NCBI RefSeq assembly: GCF_014137855.1
Contig: NZ_JACGWT010000005.1
Coordinates: forward strand, 402,111 to 466,110
Direction: 5' to 3'
From: Microlunatus kandeliicorticis
GTDB lineage: Bacteria; Actinomycetota; Actinomycetes; Propionibacteriales; Propionibacteriaceae
DNA: 64,000 nucleotides
The notes under the pieces are model-generated. The model saw nothing but the letters and a program-made list of their open reading frames with translations, did no database searches and was not told the DNA's origin. Positions 44,620 through 52,895 of the stretch are shown here, piece by piece (positions within the stretch are counted from its first letter, which is position 1; the number at the start of each line of letters is the position of its first letter). The translations under genes were made by a program, and so were the position numbers.

Positions 44620-45201
44620 CTAGGCCCGGTCGTCCTGGAGCAGCGCCACCAGCGCGGGGGTGCGCCGGAGGCGGTCGAGCGCGCGGGCCCGGGTGGGACC
44701 GATCGCCCCGACCGGCATCCCGAGCCGGGAGCCGATCTCGGCGTAGCTCCACGGCGGATCGGCCAGCAGGAGCAGCAGCAGCTCGCGCTGCCGGGCCGGC
44801 AGCTCGGCGAACCCGGCCAGCAATGCCTCGTGCCGTTCGAGCCGGAGCAACCGCTCGTCGACGTCCGGCTCGTCGCGGTCGGCGGTCTCGAGCCGGTGGT
44901 CGGTGAACGGGTCGACGGCGCGCAGCCGGTCCCGGGCGCCGAGCGTGCGCAGGCACTCGTTCCGCGTGGTGGTGACGATCCAGCCGGGCAGCGCGTTCGG
45001 TTCGCGGAGCTCCCCCAGGTGCTGGAGCAGCCGCAGCCAGACCGTCTGGGCGACGTCGGCGGCGTCCGGCGGGTTGAGCCGGTACCGGTGGGTGACCGAG
45101 AGCACGAGCGGGGTGTAGCGGCTGACCAGATCGTCCCAGGCGCAGCGGTCGCCGGCCAGCGCTGCGCTCACCAGCGTGCTCACGGGGCTGTGCTCGTCCA
45201 C
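44620..45201 (-). CDS. Sigma-70 family (ECF-like) RNA polymerase sigma factor
   Basis: A 193-residue sigma factor with region 2 (WDDLVSRYTPLVLSVTHRYRL, DAADVAQTVWLRLLQHL) and region 4 (ELPARQRELLLLLLADPPWSYAEIGSRLGMPVGAIGPTRARALDRLR). Regions 1 and 3 are missing, as in ECF factors. GTG at 45201 has AGGAG 7 bases upstream; a longer frame from 45342 or 45582 adds Pro/Arg-rich residues with no homology. It leads the cassette of sigma, small protein, S8 and CHAT. No membrane anti-sigma gene of the usual kind is adjacent. Confidence 0.93.
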   Translation of the reverse strand: MDEHSPVSTLVSAALAGDRCAWDDLVSRYTPLVLSVTHRYRLNPPDAADVAQTVWLRLLQHLGELREPNALPGWIVTTTRNECLRTLGARDRLRAVDPFTDHRLETADRDEPDVDERLLRLERHEALLAGFAELPARQRELLLLLLADPPWSYAEIGSRLGMPVGAIGPTRARALDRLRRTPALVALLQDDRA

Positions 45202-45524
45202 GGGCGGGCTCCTGGTCGACGGGGGCAGGTGGCGAGCGCCCGGTCGGCCGCTCACCACCACAGATCGCCGTCGGTCCCGGCTGATACCTCGCGCGGAGTT
45301 TTCTCCCGGTCCCGGCGGTGACGGAGCGTGTTCGCTGGTCATGATCCCGCGCCCATCGGCCCGCTGACCAGAACCTGAGAGGCAGGACATTTCCCACCCC
45401 GGCCTGGGATCAGGGGTGATCGGTTGACCCGAGCGGGGTTGGGGGCCTCGACGTATCAGCGGGGCTGTCGGCCGGTCCGACCCAGCAGCAGGGCCGACAA
45501 GGCACGTCGGATCGGGAGGTCGAC
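45202..45524. promoter_or_regulatory. Divergent promoter region of the sigma/S8/CHAT operon and the PASTA gene
   Basis: This 323-base region contains no supported gene. GTATCAGC occurs once on each strand: minus (plus 45280-45287) about 80 bases before the sigma start, and plus (45453-45460) 64 bases before the PASTA start. Both copies have CGA just upstream and GGG one base downstream. Equal geometry in both directions suggests -10 elements read by one sigma factor, possibly the cassette's own. GGGAGG lies 5 bases before the PASTA ATG. Confidence 0.5.
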
Positions 45525-46076
45525 ATGGACGCGGTGGACAAGCTCGGGGGCCAGCAGACGCTCTGGCTGGTGGGCGCGGCACTCGGGCTGGTGATGGTCT
45601 CGGGAGCCGTGGTGGTGCTCGGCCGCGTGCTGCTCGACCCGAAGCCGCGGAACGAACGCGACGGCGCCGCCAGCCTGATCCGCAGCACGGTGTTCATGAC
45701 GCTGGTCGGGGCGCTGGTGCTCTTCGGCGCGGTCTCGTTCGGGCTGACCGACGCGACCCTGCGCAACACGTTGGTCGGTGGGCTGCTGGCCAGCTCGGGG
45801 ACGGCCACCGCCTTCTACTTCGCCTCGCGCGCCTCGGACCAGGCGCGCAAGGACATCCTGGGAGCGACGACGGGTTCGGCCGCGTGGGTGCCCGAGCTCC
45901 GCGGGTCGACGGTGGCGACGGCGAAGACGCTGCTCGCCGCCTCCCCGCTGGTGCTGACGCTCGCCCCGGGTGTTCCCGACGACGCCGTGATCGCCGAGCA
46001 GCAACCCGCACCGGGCTCCTCGGTCGCGCGCGGTTCGGCGATCACGGTGTCCTCGGCTCCCGCCCCGGTGTCCTGA
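45525..46076 (+). CDS. Membrane protein with a C-terminal PASTA domain
   Basis: A 183-residue protein with two membrane helices (about 13-35 and 52-75), a third hydrophobic stretch (about 85-100) and a PASTA domain at about 120-180. The PASTA blocks are VPELRGSTVATAKTLLA and EQQPAPGSSVARGSAITV. PASTA domains bind peptidoglycan fragments or mediate protein contacts. No kinase domain is attached, unlike PknB. Divergent from the sigma factor, it is a candidate surface sensor for the cassette. This role is inference from position and the shared promoter motif. Confidence 0.85.
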   Translation: MDAVDKLGGQQTLWLVGAALGLVMVSGAVVVLGRVLLDPKPRNERDGAASLIRSTVFMTLVGALVLFGAVSFGLTDATLRNTLVGGLLASSGTATAFYFASRASDQARKDILGATTGSAAWVPELRGSTVATAKTLLAASPLVLTLAPGVPDDAVIAEQQPAPGSSVARGSAITVSSAPAPVS

Positions 46077-46345
46077 GCCGCACCGCGTGCCCCGAGCCAC
46101 ACCTCGTGCCCGTGCCCTGAACCGCACCCCGTGCCCTGAGCCTGTCGAAGGGCACTCGCGCCCGATCCACGCGCTTCGACAAGCTCAGCGCACGACCGAC
46201 GCCAACACGCGCTTCGACAAGCCCGGCGCACGACCGACGCCAACACGCGCTCCGACAGGCGCAGCGCACGTCCTGGGCAGCCCGCGCTTCGACAGGCTCA
46301 GCGCACGTCCCACGCCAACACGCGCTTCGACACGCTCAGCGCGCG
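46077..46345. repeat. REP-like array E
   Basis: An inverted unit, ccctgagcctgtcgaaggg, is followed by five direct units of cgcttcgaca-(a/g)gctcagcgcacg with spacers such as accgacgccaacacg that are themselves repeated. The array lies between the convergent PASTA and SNF2 genes. No gene is supported here. Confidence 0.83.
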
Positions 46346-46351
46346 TCCGCG

Positions 46352-49300
46352 TCAGGCGTCGAGAAGGGCGCGGATGTCGTCGCCGTCGAGGGCGCCGGCG
46401 GGGAGACCGTCGGCGTCCATCACCGCGCGGAACAGGTCGGCCTTGCGGGCCTTGAGCTCCATCACCTTGTGCTCGATGGTGTCCTGGCTGACCAGCCGGT
46501 AGACCATCACCGGGCGAGTCTGGCCGATCCGGTGGGCGCGGTCGACGGCCTGGGCCTCGGCGGCCGGGTTCCACCAGGGGTCACAGACGAAGCAGTAGTC
46601 GGCCTCGGTGAGGTTGAGTCCGAACCCACCGGCCTTGAGGCTGATCAGGAACACCCCGGTCCGGCCGGACGTGAACTCCTCGATCACCGCCGCCCGGTTC
46701 CGGGTGCTGCCGTCGAGGTAGCTGTAGGCGACCCCCTCGGCGTCGAGCCGGTCGGCGATTCGCTGCAGGAAACCGGTGAACTGGCTGAACACCAGCGCCC
46801 GGTGCCCCTCCCCCAACAGCTCCGGGAGCATCTCGAGCAGCAGGTCGATCTTGCTCGACGGCACCCCGTCGTGCAGGTCGTCGACCAGCGCGGCGTCGAG
46901 GCTGAGCTGCCGCAGCAGGGTCAGCGAGGCGAGGATGGAGAACCGGTTCTCCTCGAGGTCCTCGATCAGCCCGAGCACCTTCTGCCGTTCGCGCTGCAGG
47001 TGGGTCGAATAGATCCGCGCGTGCCGCGGGTGCAGCGCCAGCTCGAGCGTCTGCTCCTGCTTGGCCGGCAGCTCGGCGGCCACCAGCTCCTTGGTGCGCC
47101 GCAGCATCACCGGGGCCACCCGGTGCCGCAGCCGCGCCAGCCGTTCGACCCGCTCGGCGTTGTCGCCGCGCTCGATCGGTGTCCGGTAGAACTCGGCGAA
47201 CCGGTTCGGGCTCGGGAACATCCCGGGTGCGGTGAGCGACAGCATCGACCACAGGTCCATCAGGCTGTTCTCGAGCGGCGTGCCGGTGATCGCCACCGTG
47301 AATTCGACCCCGAGCCGGCGGATCGCGGCGTAGGTCTTGGCCTGATGGTTCTTCACGAACTGCGCCTCGTCGAGCACCATCCCCGACCAGTCGAGCGCCG
47401 CGTAGTGCTCGGCGTCGATACGCAGCAGCGTGTAGGTGGTGATCACCAAGTCGGCCTCGGCCACCGTCTCGGCCAGCTCGCGCCGGCTCTTGCGGGTCGA
47501 GGACTCGATGGTCACCACCCGCAGCCCCGGGGTGAACCGGGCCGCCTCGGCCGCCCAGTTGGGCACCACGCTGGTCGGGGCCACCACCAGGAACGGCGGT
47601 CGGCTCTCCCGGCTGGCCTCGTGCACGGCGCAGACTAGGGCCAGCGCCTGCACCGTCTTGCCGAGGCCCATGTCGTCGGCCAGGATCCCGCCGACCCCGG
47701 CGTTCCACAGTCCCCAGAGCCAGCCGAAGCCGTCGCGCTGGTAGCCCCGCAGCTCCGCCTTGAGCCCGGAGGGGACCGGCGGCAGATCGCTCGCGCCGCC
47801 GGCGGCCTCGAGGCTGCGCAACGCCTGCCGCCACCGCTCGGCCTGCGCCCCGACCGTGCCGCAGGCCACCAGGTCGTCCCACAGGCTCTGCTGGCTGACG
47901 TTGATCCGCAGCCCGCGGCGCTCGCGGTCCTGCAGCGCCCGGGCCTCGTCGATCAGCGTGGCCAGCTCGGCGAACTCGGGGCGGTCGAGGCTGAAGAACA
48001 CCCCGGTTTCGAGGATGAGGTGATCATCACCGCGGGCCAGCGCGGTGAACAGCAGGTCGAAGGGCACCAGCTCGCCGTCGATCTTCACGTCGACCACCAA
48101 GTCGAACCAGTCGGAGGCCGCGCCGCCGTCCTCGATCTCCACGGTGCTGAACTCGATCACCGGCGCCGAGTCACTGCGCCGGTAGTCGCGCTCCGGCCCG
48201 AGCTGGCTGACCTCGACCCCGGCGGCGACCAGCGCGGGCAGCGTCTCGGCGCAGAACCGGGCGCCGTCGAGCCCGTGCAGGGTGGCGTCCGGACGCGGCT
48301 CGGGGTGGCCGCGCCGGTTGAGCAGCCTGGGCCAGTGCTCGAACAGCCCGGTCTCCTCGGCCACCCGGTGCCAGCCCCGGGTCTCCGCCGGCAGGTCACG
48401 GAGCGTCGTGCCGTCGGCGCGGTCGACCGGGTCGAGCCGGTGCACCACCTCACCCACCCGGTAGACCACCGACCACCCGAGCCGCACCTCGCCCGCCGCC
48501 CCGTGCCGGAGCTCGAGGCCGATCCGGGGCGCCGGCAGCTCGGGCAGCGGCACCGAACGGTCGTGGCTGGTCAGCGGTACCCGCCGGCCCAGCCGCGGGA
48601 CGTACTCGGTCAGCAGCCGGTCGCGATCGGTGCCGGGCACCCGCAGCGACCCCTGTTGCTCCAGCCACTCCTGGAGGGCGGCGTCGAGCCCGTCGGTGAA
48701 GGCGACCAGCCGGAGCGAGCCGCGCTCGTCCTCAAGGGCGGCGCCGTGGGCGGGGTGGCCGACCAGGCCGAGCCGCTGCCAGCCCTGTTCGACCCCGTCG
48801 ATCCGGACCAGCGGGGCGAGTTCGACGTCGCCGTCGAGGGTGATCGTCCGAAGGTCGAGGCTGAGCTCGGCCGGTTCGTCGACCAGCGCGACGGTGGCGT
48901 TCTTCCGGCCGCCGGCCGGGACCAGCGACACGCCGGCTTCGCGGAGCTCGGCCAGCACCGCCCAGACCGACCGGGTGGAGTCCGAGAGCTCGACCCAGTC
49001 GCCGCGGCCGTAGTAGGTGTAGCGGTCGGCGGCCCGGCCGAGCCGCGAGAGCTGGACCAGCAGGTCCCGCTGACCCGGGTCGTGGCGGGAGTCCCAGTCG
49101 TACTCGAGCAGGCTCCACGAGATGCCGTCCTGCACCCAGTTCCCGCTCGGCCCGCGCCGTACCGGGCGGCAGCGCAGCCGCAGCGGGCGGTCGGGGCCGC
49201 GGTCGGTCGCCTCGACCCGCAGCGCCAGGTCGTCGCGGACCACCGGGGTGGTGGTGCGGAACGCGGACAGCTGCTCCAGGCTGCGTTCCCAGGCCGGGCG

Positions 49301-49636
49301 GACCGCGGCCGGCGCGGCGGGTTCCGGTCGCGGCCGGGACTCGGCGAGCACCATCCGGAACCGCAGCAGCACCGCGGCCACGTGCTTGCAGTTCTGCCCG
49401 ATGTAGCAGGAGCAGGTGCCGTAGTGCAGGCCCTTGCCGGTCAGGTTGACGTCCACCTCGACCGCGTACGGCTTCTCCACCGAGCCGGTGACCGAGCCGG
49501 TCAGCAGGTGTCGCTCGCGGTCGTACGCGAGCCCGTCCACCGCGCCCTGCTGGGCGTAGACGAAGCCGCGGGCGAGCGCCTCGTGACCCACGCACCGCGC
49601 GACGAAAGCGTCGCTGAGTGCGTAGCTGAGGTTCAC
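46352..49636 (-). CDS. SNF2-family helicase/ATPase with N-terminal SWIM zinc finger
   Basis: A 1094-residue protein. The SWIM finger CxCx5CxH is C75, C77, C83 and H85. A long middle region (about 110-620) of unknown structure precedes the SNF2 motor. The motor shows GILADDMGLGKT (Lys660), LDEAQFVKN, VAITGTPLENS, SQFTGFLQRIADRL, ISLKAGGFGLNL and the helicase VI region VDRAHRIGQTRPV. Such HepA/RapA-like proteins move along DNA and remodel bound complexes. It has DEAQ where many family members have DEAH. It converges on the PASTA gene across array E. Confidence 0.94.
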   Translation of the reverse strand: MNLSYALSDAFVARCVGHEALARGFVYAQQGAVDGLAYDRERHLLTGSVTGSVEKPYAVEVDVNLTGKGLHYGTCSCYIGQNCKHVAAVLLRFRMVLAESRPRPEPAAPAAVRPAWERSLEQLSAFRTTTPVVRDDLALRVEATDRGPDRPLRLRCRPVRRGPSGNWVQDGISWSLLEYDWDSRHDPGQRDLLVQLSRLGRAADRYTYYGRGDWVELSDSTRSVWAVLAELREAGVSLVPAGGRKNATVALVDEPAELSLDLRTITLDGDVELAPLVRIDGVEQGWQRLGLVGHPAHGAALEDERGSLRLVAFTDGLDAALQEWLEQQGSLRVPGTDRDRLLTEYVPRLGRRVPLTSHDRSVPLPELPAPRIGLELRHGAAGEVRLGWSVVYRVGEVVHRLDPVDRADGTTLRDLPAETRGWHRVAEETGLFEHWPRLLNRRGHPEPRPDATLHGLDGARFCAETLPALVAAGVEVSQLGPERDYRRSDSAPVIEFSTVEIEDGGAASDWFDLVVDVKIDGELVPFDLLFTALARGDDHLILETGVFFSLDRPEFAELATLIDEARALQDRERRGLRINVSQQSLWDDLVACGTVGAQAERWRQALRSLEAAGGASDLPPVPSGLKAELRGYQRDGFGWLWGLWNAGVGGILADDMGLGKTVQALALVCAVHEASRESRPPFLVVAPTSVVPNWAAEAARFTPGLRVVTIESSTRKSRRELAETVAEADLVITTYTLLRIDAEHYAALDWSGMVLDEAQFVKNHQAKTYAAIRRLGVEFTVAITGTPLENSLMDLWSMLSLTAPGMFPSPNRFAEFYRTPIERGDNAERVERLARLRHRVAPVMLRRTKELVAAELPAKQEQTLELALHPRHARIYSTHLQRERQKVLGLIEDLEENRFSILASLTLLRQLSLDAALVDDLHDGVPSSKIDLLLEMLPELLGEGHRALVFSQFTGFLQRIADRLDAEGVAYSYLDGSTRNRAAVIEEFTSGRTGVFLISLKAGGFGLNLTEADYCFVCDPWWNPAAEAQAVDRAHRIGQTRPVMVYRLVSQDTIEHKVMELKARKADLFRAVMDADGLPAGALDGDDIRALLDA

Positions 49637-49739
49637 CCTTCGAGACTAGTGCCGGCCACCGACAGCCCGGCCGGGTCGCGGACGGCGGCGGGCCGCGCCG
49701 GTCACGACCTGTCGGACCCGCTGTGAGACGGTGGCCGCG

Positions 49740-50252
49740 ATGTCGCCGCTGCTGCTCCGCCCCACCCGCTACGACGCCCCGGCCGCGGTCGAGCTGACCG
49801 CGCTGGTGCAGGCCTGGTACACCGAGATCTACGGCGGGACCGACGACAACCCGATCGATGCGGACGAGTTCGTCCCGCCGCACGGTGAGTTCCTGGTGGG
49901 GTTCCAGCCGGACGCCGGCCGGCCCGGCGGCGAGCTCGCGGTGGCGATGGGCGGCTGGCGGGCCTGGACCGAGCCCTTCCCGATCACGGGTGCCCGGCCC
50001 GCCGAGCTGCGCCGGATGTTCGTCCGCGCCGAGCACCGGGGTCGCGGCCACGCCCGCACCCTGCTCACCGAGCTCGAGCGCCGGGCCGCCGCGCACGGGC
50101 ACGACCTGATGGTGCTCGAGGCGGGCCGGGTGCAGACCGCGGCGCTCGGGCTGTACGCCGCCTGCGGCTACCGTCCGGTCCCCCGTTTCGGCTACTACGC
50201 GGCCTCGTCCGGGGCCGTCCACCTCGGCAAGCCGCTCGGCTCGGACCGGTGA
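49740..50252 (+). CDS. GNAT family N-acetyltransferase
   Basis: A 170-residue single-domain GNAT enzyme. The acetyl-CoA site is RRMFVRAEHRGRGHARTLL, followed by LMVLEAGRVQTAALGLYAACGYRPV. The N-terminal part carries WYTEIYGG and FLVGFQP. ATG 49740 starts the conserved sequence; GTG 49731 is possible. No clear ribosome binding site is visible. Substrate unknown. Confidence 0.88.
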   Translation: MSPLLLRPTRYDAPAAVELTALVQAWYTEIYGGTDDNPIDADEFVPPHGEFLVGFQPDAGRPGGELAVAMGGWRAWTEPFPITGARPAELRRMFVRAEHRGRGHARTLLTELERRAAAHGHDLMVLEAGRVQTAALGLYAACGYRPVPRFGYYAASSGAVHLGKPLGSDR

Positions 50253-50322
50253 GCCGACCGGTGCGTCGAGCCCGCCTAGGCTGACGACGGCCGGCGCCCC
50301 GGCCCCGTCGATGGGAGACCGC

Positions 50323-51564
50323 GTGAGCCCGGACCATGATCACCGACCGTCCGACCTCGACCGGACCGAGCGCCCCCCGCACGCGCTGGTCAGCGGGGCC
50401 AGCATCGCCGGCACCGCCACCGCGTTCTGGCTGCACCGGCTCGGCTGGCGGGTGACGATCCTGGAGCGCGCGACCGGCTTCCGCGCCGGCGGACAGAACA
50501 TCGACGTCCGCGGCAGCGGTCGCGAGGTGCTCGACCGGATGGGGCTGACCGAGGCGGTCCGCGCCCGCACCACCACCGAGGTCGGCACCCGTTTCGTCGA
50601 CGAGCACGACCGTCCGGTCGGCGAGTTCCCGACCGTCCCGGGCGAGGGCGACGGGCTGACCGCCGAGCTCGAGATCCTCCGCGGCGACCTGGCCACGTTG
50701 GTCGCCGACACCCTGCCCGCTGAGGTCCGCTGGCTCTACGGCGACCGGATCACCGCGGTCCGCGAGACCGCCGACGGTGTCGAGGTCGACCTGGCCGGCG
50801 GCGGCCGGGAGAGCGCCGATCTGCTGGTGGTGGCCGAGGGCGTCCGGTCGAGCACCCGTGACCTGATCATGGACGACGTCGTCCACGACCCGCTCGGGCT
50901 CTACCTGGCCTACGGCACCATCCCGCGGACCGACGACGACGACCGCTGGTGGCGCTGGTACACCGCACCCGGCAGCCGTCAGGCCACCCTGCGACCGGAC
51001 AACCGCGGCACCGTCCGCGCCACCCTGGCCTACCTGTCGGACTCGACCGGGCTGGAGACCGCCGACCACGACGCGGTGGTCTCCTCGCTGCAGCAGACCT
51101 TCGCCGACGTCGGCTGGCAGGTCCCGCGGATCCTCGACGGGTACGCCGACACCGACGACCTCTACGTCGACTTCCTGGAACAGATCCGGCTGCCGCACTA
51201 CGCCCGTGGCCGGGTGGTGATCACCGGCGACGCCGCCTGGTCGGTGACCCCGCTGGCCGGTGGCGGGGCCACCCTGGCCCTGGTCGGCGGTTACGTGCTC
51301 GGGGCCGCGCTGTCCCGGTGGGACGGCACGTCGGCCGGGCTGGACCGCGCGCTGTCCGGTTACGAGCAGTGGATGCGGCCGTTCGTCGACCAGGTGCAGA
51401 AGCTGCCGCCCGGGGTGCCGCGGCTCGCCTACCCGCACTCCCGGCTCGGTGTCAGCCTGCTCCGCGGCGCCACCACGCTGGCCGGCACCCGGCCCGGGCG
51501 GAAGGTCGGCCGGCTGCTGGGTTCGGGTCCGCAGGCGGACCAGCCGCTCCCCCCGTTCGGCTGA
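50323..51564 (+). CDS. FAD-dependent aromatic-type monooxygenase (PHBH/TetX-like)
   Basis: A 413-residue group A flavoprotein monooxygenase. The FAD-binding Rossmann motif is ALVSGASIAGTATAFWL, with GG-N in RAGGQNIDVRG. The GD motif is VVITGDAAWSVTPLAGGGATLAL, near the end as in PHBH-type enzymes. The GTG start has GGGAG 5 bases upstream. A -10-like TAGGCT lies at 50277-50282. The substrate is not deducible; some close relatives hydroxylate tetracyclines or aromatic compounds. Confidence 0.9.
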   Translation: MSPDHDHRPSDLDRTERPPHALVSGASIAGTATAFWLHRLGWRVTILERATGFRAGGQNIDVRGSGREVLDRMGLTEAVRARTTTEVGTRFVDEHDRPVGEFPTVPGEGDGLTAELEILRGDLATLVADTLPAEVRWLYGDRITAVRETADGVEVDLAGGGRESADLLVVAEGVRSSTRDLIMDDVVHDPLGLYLAYGTIPRTDDDDRWWRWYTAPGSRQATLRPDNRGTVRATLAYLSDSTGLETADHDAVVSSLQQTFADVGWQVPRILDGYADTDDLYVDFLEQIRLPHYARGRVVITGDAAWSVTPLAGGGATLALVGGYVLGAALSRWDGTSAGLDRALSGYEQWMRPFVDQVQKLPPGVPRLAYPHSRLGVSLLRGATTLAGTRPGRKVGRLLGSGPQADQPLPPFG

Positions 51565-51603
51565 GGCGCCCCGACGCCTGGCCGGCGTCGGTCCGGCGAG
51601 CGC

Positions 51604-52788
51604 TCAGGCGACCTGACCGCGGTCGAAGTAGGCGATCAGCTCGGGGTCGAGCGGCGGCACCGGCCGGGTCGAGCCGTCGGTCCGCAGCGACTCGGTGGCC
51701 ACGCAGCCGGCCGCGACCGCCTGCCGGGCGGCGATCGGCGAGGTCTGGGTCGGGCCGCCCTCGGCCGCGAACCGGAGGAACTCCGCGATCAGCACCGGGT
51801 CGGCACCTCCGTGCCCGCCCTCGCGCTCCTCGATGGTCACCGTCTCGTCGGCCGGCTCGTAGCCGTCGTGCCGGCGGTCCCAGATCTCGATCCGGCCGCC
51901 GGGTCCGTCGCCGATGTTCTCCAGCCGGCCCTCGGTGCCGATCACGGTGTAGTTGCGCCAGTAGTCCGGGGTGAAGTGGCACTGCTGGTAGGAGGCCAGC
52001 ACCCCGTTGTCGAGCCGCATCTGCATCATCGAGACGTCCTCGACGTCGACGACCGGGTTGAGGCCCCGGAGCGTGGCCGGCGGCCAGTTGGCCAGGTCGA
52101 GCCACTCGGTCATCCGCTCGTCGCTGCGGTCCCGACGGTCGGTGATGTCGCCGTAGACCATCAGGTCGCCGATGGCCGACACCCGGTCGCTGTAGCCACC
52201 GGCCAGCCAGTGGATGACGTCGATGTCGTGGGCGCCCTTCTGCAGCAGCAGCCCGGTGGACCGACGCCGGTCGGCGTGCCAGTCCTTGAAGTAGAAGTCG
52301 CCACCGTTGCCGACGAAGTGCCGGCACCAGATGACCTTGACCTCGCCGATCCGGCCGGCGGTGATCAGGTCGCGCATCTGGGTGATCGCCGGCATGTGCC
52401 GCATGTTGTGCCCGACGTAGAGCCGGGTCCCGGTCTCGCGGGCCGTGGCCAGCACCGCGTCGCAGTCCTCGATGGTGATGGCCAGCGGCTTCTCGCAGAA
52501 CACCGCCACCCCGGCGCGCAGCGCAGCCAGCGCGATCGGGGCGTGCACGTCGTCGGGGGCGGTGATCAACACCGCGTCGATCCCCGAGCCGAGCAGCTCG
52601 TCGAGGTCACCGGTGATCCGCGCCTCGGGCAGGGCCTCCGCCGCGTCGCGGCGGCCGCGGTCGCTGACGTCGCAGACCGCGGTGACCCGGCTCGGCCGCT
52701 CGGCGTCGTCCGGACGGTGGGCCCAGCGCCACAGACCGGCCCGCTGGCCGAACCCGACGACGCCGACGGACAGTTCGCGGCTGGTCAT
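51604..52788 (-). CDS. Gfo/Idh/MocA family oxidoreductase
   Basis: A 394-residue NAD(P)-dependent dehydrogenase with the nucleotide motif VGVVGFGQRAGLW and the signature VFCEKPLAITIEDCD. GAHDIDVIHWLAGG carries the catalytic Asp and His of the family. Members act on sugars, inositols and related polyols. Two starts are possible: ATG 52788, used here, and GTG 52794. It is divergent from the metallohydrolase gene. Confidence 0.93.
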   Translation of the reverse strand: MTSRELSVGVVGFGQRAGLWRWAHRPDDAERPSRVTAVCDVSDRGRRDAAEALPEARITGDLDELLGSGIDAVLITAPDDVHAPIALAALRAGVAVFCEKPLAITIEDCDAVLATARETGTRLYVGHNMRHMPAITQMRDLITAGRIGEVKVIWCRHFVGNGGDFYFKDWHADRRRSTGLLLQKGAHDIDVIHWLAGGYSDRVSAIGDLMVYGDITDRRDRSDERMTEWLDLANWPPATLRGLNPVVDVEDVSMMQMRLDNGVLASYQQCHFTPDYWRNYTVIGTEGRLENIGDGPGGRIEIWDRRHDGYEPADETVTIEEREGGHGGADPVLIAEFLRFAAEGGPTQTSPIAARQAVAAGCVATESLRTDGSTRPVPPLDPELIAYFDRGQVA

Positions 52789-52895
52789 GATCACTCTCGT
52801 TCCTGGTCGCTGCTGCTGGTCGGGTGGCGCACGGACCTGGTGGTCCAGACCAGCACCGATTCAAGCACCCGCGGTCCGACCGCGAGAATCGGGTG

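Noticed and set aside
45202..45582. Longer sigma factor starting at 45342 or 45582
   Set aside because: The extra residues are Pro/Arg-rich without family similarity, while GTG 45201 has an AGGAG at ideal distance directly before sigma region 2.
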